Below, in pieces: positions 60,692-64,000 of a stretch of 64,000 bases of DNA. Position 1 is the first letter of the stretch. Each line of letters begins with the position of its first letter. A program made the position numbers and the translations under genes. A model generated the notes under the pieces. It did no database searches, was not told the origin of the DNA, and worked only from the letters and a program-made list of their open reading frames with translations. Source of the DNA: Streptomyces sp. CB02009 (lineage in GTDB: Bacteria; Actinomycetota; Actinomycetes; Streptomycetales; Streptomycetaceae); NCBI RefSeq assembly GCF_001905825.1, contig NZ_LIVV01000002.1:1120441-1184440 (forward strand). Reading direction: 5' to 3'.

Positions 60692-62713
60692 GTGCACGTG
60701 CCCAAGGAGAACCCCTTCACCACCGGCTCGTCCGAACACTTTCCCGGCTTCCCGGACGTCACCACGGCGCTGACCGCGGCCGAGACCTCCCGGATCACCG
60801 CACGCGGCCTCTGGGCCGCCGACGGAACGGTGGACCCCGGAGCCGTCCGGCTCGGCCAGACCCTGGCCCACGTGCTCCTGAGCGACAGGCCCGACGGCAC
60901 CGACAGGCCCGACGGCACCGACAGGCCCGACGGCACCGACACGGCCGACGACACCGACCTGCTAGGCGGCGGCACCGACCTGGCCGGCGCCGGCACGGCC
61001 ACGGAACTGCTCCCGGCCGAACTCGCCGCGATGGTCGAGGAGGTGCGCGGCCTGGCCCTGCCCGCGTACCACCGCATCGAAGGGGCGGCCGAGAGCGAGG
61101 GAGCCGCGGAGCACGTGCGGCTCTCCGCGTTCAGCCTCCGGCAGCTCGCCCCGGGCCCGCACCCGCTCGTCGTCGTGCCCGCCGGCTGGACCCCCTTCGG
61201 CTGGCCGCTGTTCCTCTGGTCGTACCTCGTCCTCGCCCGCAAGGGCTACCACGTCCTCGCCTACACCCCGCGCGGCCTCGGCATCCCCGGACTGCCCTCC
61301 ACCTCCAGCGGCTTCGTCGACGTCGCGGGACCCCACGACTGGGCCGACGGCTCCGCGGTCGTCGACTTCGCCGTCGACCGCTTCGCCCCGAGCGTCATCG
61401 GCTTCATGGGCGAGTCGTACGGCTCCGGCATCAGCCAGCTCGTCGCCGCCCACGACGACCGGGTCGCCGCCGTCGTCGCGCTCAGCACCTGGGGCAACCT
61501 GGCGACCAGCCTCTACGACCACGACACCCGCCACCTCGCGGCCGTGAAGGCCCTCCTCGCCCTCACCGGGGGACCGGTCGAGAGCAAGTTCGACGAGGCC
61601 AACCGGGCGATCCTCGCCGACTTCCAGGCCGACCGGAACCTGGACGCCGTCGTCGAGTGGGGCCTCAAGCGCGCCCCCGAGTCGTACCTCGCGCTGACCA
61701 ACGAGAACGGCACGCCGACCTTCTTCTCGAACACCTGGCACGAGAGCCTCTTCGCGGTCAACCAGACCCTGGAGACCTTCAACGGACTGGACGTCCCCAA
61801 GCGGCTCAACCTGTGGATCGGCGACCACGCCGCGCCCGAGGGCCCCGCTCTCATCGGCCCGCCCGCCGTCCGGGGCGAGGTCAACCTCCCCATGGCGGAG
61901 GCGTACGCCTGGCTCGACCACCACCTCAAGGGCGAGCGCAACGGGGTGGAGGAGTGGCCGCAGGTCTGCAACCAGGTGATGTTCTCGTACGTGACGGAAC
62001 CCGTCCCTGACCCGGAGACCGGCGATCCCACGGGCGAGAACCGGATCGTCGTGCCCGCCCGCCGCGAGACCAGTCCGGGCTGGGGCGAGGTCACCGGGCG
62101 CACCGAGGTGTTCGGCCTCACCGGTGACGGCGGGGGCGGCGCCGACGGCCGGCTCGTCCCCCGGGGCGAGCCCGGGGCGGAGGAGACCGGCTGGCGGCGC
62201 GCGTTCCTCGCCGGCGTGGACACCGAGGCCACCGCCATGGACGCGCTCATGAAGACCGGGCAGGCGGAATGGCAGGGCAACCCCAAGATCTACGACACCC
62301 GCAAGATCGACCGCCGGCACGCGGTCGTGTGGACGACCGAACCGCTCGTCGCGCCCGGCGGGCCCGAGGGCGTGGGCCGCCGCGTCCGCGGCATCCCGCG
62401 GCTGCGCCTCACCGTCCGCTCCACGGCCACGTCGGCGAGCCTGTTCGCCCATCTCCTGGACGCCGCCGAGGACGGCACGGCCCGGATCATCTGCCACGAG
62501 CCGCTCAACGTGTACGGACTGACGCCCGAACAGGACACCACCGTCACCTGGAACCTCCAGGCGGCCGCGTACGACATCCCCTCGGGGAACCGGCTGCTGC
62601 TGGTCGTCGACAGCAAGGACCCGCTGTACGGGGACGCCTCCGTCACCTGGACGCAGACCGTCATCGGCTCCCCGGAGGCCGAACCGTCCCGGCTGGAACT
62701 GCCGCTCGGCTGA
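60692..62713 (+). CDS. CocE/X-Pro dipeptidyl-peptidase-like alpha/beta hydrolase
   Basis: Cytoplasmic or secreted-type hydrolase of 673 residues; no signal peptide was seen. The nucleophile is S242 in G-E-S-Y-G-S-G, within an S15/CocE-like fold: GWPLFLWSYLVLARKGYHVLAYTPRGLGIPG, VIGFMGESYGSGISQLVAAHDDRVAAVVALSTW, LWIGDHAAPEGPALIGPPA. The C-terminal beta-sandwich (IPRLRLTVRSTATSASLFAHLLDAAEDG) is the typical jelly-roll domain. It may cleave acyl esters or peptides with proline. GTG 60692 follows GAGAGGAACGG. Three 18-base repeats lie in the N-terminal part. Confidence 0.85.
   Translation: MHVPKENPFTTGSSEHFPGFPDVTTALTAAETSRITARGLWAADGTVDPGAVRLGQTLAHVLLSDRPDGTDRPDGTDRPDGTDTADDTDLLGGGTDLAGAGTATELLPAELAAMVEEVRGLALPAYHRIEGAAESEGAAEHVRLSAFSLRQLAPGPHPLVVVPAGWTPFGWPLFLWSYLVLARKGYHVLAYTPRGLGIPGLPSTSSGFVDVAGPHDWADGSAVVDFAVDRFAPSVIGFMGESYGSGISQLVAAHDDRVAAVVALSTWGNLATSLYDHDTRHLAAVKALLALTGGPVESKFDEANRAILADFQADRNLDAVVEWGLKRAPESYLALTNENGTPTFFSNTWHESLFAVNQTLETFNGLDVPKRLNLWIGDHAAPEGPALIGPPAVRGEVNLPMAEAYAWLDHHLKGERNGVEEWPQVCNQVMFSYVTEPVPDPETGDPTGENRIVVPARRETSPGWGEVTGRTEVFGLTGDGGGGADGRLVPRGEPGAEETGWRRAFLAGVDTEATAMDALMKTGQAEWQGNPKIYDTRKIDRRHAVVWTTEPLVAPGGPEGVGRRVRGIPRLRLTVRSTATSASLFAHLLDAAEDGTARIICHEPLNVYGLTPEQDTTVTWNLQAAAYDIPSGNRLLLVVDSKDPLYGDASVTWTQTVIGSPEAEPSRLELPLG
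60884..60937 (+). repeat. Three 18-bp repeats (D-R-P-D-G-T) in the hydrolase gene
   Basis: Three perfect copies of GACAGGCCCGACGGCACC, in frame, then a degenerate continuation. A short spacer in the enzyme N-terminus that can expand or contract without a frameshift. Confidence 0.85.
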
Positions 62714-62814
62714 CCCGGCCGGTTCCGCCCGCGTCGTACGGCGGACGGGCACGCGGCTCCCCGCGCGCGTGCCCGTCCGCCACGGGTGACGGACCGCCCG
62801 GGCGGACCCCGTGG

Positions 62815-64000
62815 TCACCCCACCGGTGCGAGCCCCAGATGCTCCCTGAGCGTCGTGCCCGTGTACGCGGACCGGTACACGCCCCGTTCCTGCAGCTCGG
62901 GTACGAGCAGGTCCACGATGTCGTCGAGACCGTCCGGCACCAGGTACGGCGAGATGTTGAAGCCGTCGACGGCCCCGTGCCGGACGAACCGCGCGAACCT
63001 CTCGGCGAGCCCGGCCGGGGTTCCCACATGGCCCCGCTGCGGACCGAGCTCGATGACCGTCTCGCGCAGCGACCAGCCGTTGGCCTCGGCCTTCGCACGC
63101 CACTCGGCCACCGTGTCCAGCGTCTCGCCCAGCTGCCGGGTGCCGAACTTCCCCTCGTACGCGGCGACGACCGGGTCCTCGGCGGGCAGCGGCCCGTCGG
63201 CGTCCCGATCCGACAGGTCGAAGCCCCACAGCCGGCTGGCGATCCCGAGGGCCACCGCGGGAGTGACCTGTTCGAGGCGGACCCAGCGCTCCTTCTCCTC
63301 CGCCTCCTTCTCGGTGGCCCCGATGATGATCTCCGTACCCGGCAGGATCCTCAGCGCGTCCTCGGCCCGGCCCGCCGCCCGCAGCCGGCGCCGGATGTCC
63401 TCGGCGAACGCCAGCGCGTCGTCGAACTCCGTACCGTGCGCCGAGAACACCACGTCCGCCTGCCGGGCGGCGAAGTCCCGTCCCTCGCCGGAGTCGCCCG
63501 CCTGGAAGATCACCGGGTGCCCCTGCGCACTGCGCGGCAGCGTCGGAACCAGGTCGACGTCGAAGTGCGCGCCCTTCGACCGGACGCGTGCCACCGCGTC
63601 CGGCACCGACCAGGAACGGGCGTCGGCGGACCCGGCCACCGCCCCCTCCGCCCAGCCGTCCCACACGGCCCGCGCGACCGACAGGAACTCCTCGGCGCGC
63701 CGGTAGCGGTCGGCGTGGTCGAGGAAACCGCCGCGCCGGAAGTTCTCCCCGGTCCAGGCGTTGTGCGTGGTCACCACGTTCCAGCCGGCCCGGCCGCCCG
63801 AGAGGAGGTCGAGACCGGCGAGGCGCCGGGCGAGATCGCCCGGCTCGTTGAACGTCGTGTTGGACGTGGAGACGAGGCCGATCCGCTCGGTCGCGGCGGC
63901 GAGCGCCGACAACTGGGTGATCGAGTCCGGGCGTCCGGCGACGTCCAGCTCGTGGACGCCGCCCTCCGACTCGCGCAGCCGCAGGCCGTCGCCGAGGAAG
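62815..64000 (-). CDS. LLM-class flavin monooxygenase (NtaA/SnaA/DszA family), 5' end outside window
   Basis: Flavin-dependent monooxygenase of the NtaA/SnaA/DszA type, partial: the reading frame stays open to the window edge. Recognisable elements: LGDGLRLRESEGGVHELD, ALAAATERIGLVSTSNTTFNEPGDLARRLAGLDLLSGGRAGWNVVTTHN, ENFRRGGFLDHADRYRRAEEF, HPVIFQAGDSGEGRDFAARQADVVFSA and GFNISPYLVPDGLDDIVDLLVPELQERGVYRSAYTGTTLREHLGL at the end. It needs reduced FMN from a partner reductase and may cleave C-N or C-S bonds or oxidise a nitrogen/sulfur compound. Substrate unknown. Confidence 0.92.
   Translation of the reverse strand, partial: FLGDGLRLRESEGGVHELDVAGRPDSITQLSALAAATERIGLVSTSNTTFNEPGDLARRLAGLDLLSGGRAGWNVVTTHNAWTGENFRRGGFLDHADRYRRAEEFLSVARAVWDGWAEGAVAGSADARSWSVPDAVARVRSKGAHFDVDLVPTLPRSAQGHPVIFQAGDSGEGRDFAARQADVVFSAHGTEFDDALAFAEDIRRRLRAAGRAEDALRILPGTEIIIGATEKEAEEKERWVRLEQVTPAVALGIASRLWGFDLSDRDADGPLPAEDPVVAAYEGKFGTRQLGETLDTVAEWRAKAEANGWSLRETVIELGPQRGHVGTPAGLAERFARFVRHGAVDGFNISPYLVPDGLDDIVDLLVPELQERGVYRSAYTGTTLREHLGLAPVG

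Noticed and set aside
60962..63664. 900-residue minus-strand ORF across the CocE-like hydrolase and LLM monooxygenase
   Set aside because: Composition is typical of antisense frames; the true genes are clear on other frames.

Overview
The window is very GC-rich DNA with strongly GC-biased third codon positions, frequent GTG/TTG starts and many four-base ATGA/GTGA gene overlaps. It carries a conservon, a LigB-type ATP-dependent ligase, an NsrR/Hmp pair and many secreted proteins with twin-arginine, lipoprotein or Sec signals. All of this points to the chromosome of a Streptomyces or a close relative. No rRNA, tRNA, CRISPR array or prophage was seen.

Layout. 1-2 kb holds secreted cell-wall enzymes: an M15-like protein and a PGRP-type amidase whose Tat leader lies in another frame. 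2-5.4 kb is a decay zone. It contains a DUF3370-like fragment abutting a headless molybdopterin oxidoreductase fragment, a frameshifted small membrane protein, one intact orphan gene, and an IS5-type transposase with an amber codon near its start. 5.4-20.5 kb is housekeeping-like: aldehyde dehydrogenase with its GAF regulator, folD behind a ZTP riboswitch, an overlapping SWIM protein/SNF2 helicase pair, a fatty acid desaturase, a MOSC protein and a secreted esterase. 20.5-31 kb is signalling: a receptor kinase with an extracellular solute-binding domain, a methyltransferase, an MHYT membrane protein, the four-gene conservon (sensor kinase, roadblock, DUF742, GTPase), a second roadblock protein and an F420/FMN flavoprotein.

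31-45 kb holds LigB, a lipoprotein polysaccharide deacetylase, a lipoprotein coupled to an I36 protease inhibitor, a nitric-oxide module (Hmp and its [4Fe-4S] repressor NsrR), a peroxiredoxin, a PadR regulator diverging from an SRPBCC protein, an L,D-transpeptidase, a PHB-depolymerase-like esterase and a TPR protein. 45-53.7 kb has a LysR regulator diverging from an MFS-cupin operon across a clear LysR box, an M20 amidohydrolase, and a three-gene block: MoxR ATPase, an HExxH plus vWA protein, and an unrecognised partner. 53.9-64 kb has a TetR/AidB-like acyl-CoA dehydrogenase operon with its operator, a GDT1-type Mn exporter behind a yybP-ykoY manganese riboswitch, a TetR/MFS/PP2C cluster with two tandem operators (one covering the start codon), a CocE-like hydrolase, and an LLM flavin monooxygenase cut by the window edge.

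Many regulator-target pairs can be read from the sequence alone: ZTP to folD, Mn(II) to the exporter, NO to hmp, and three one-component regulators next to their own operators. The decay zone and the MoxR/metallopeptidase-vWA block are the least ordinary regions.
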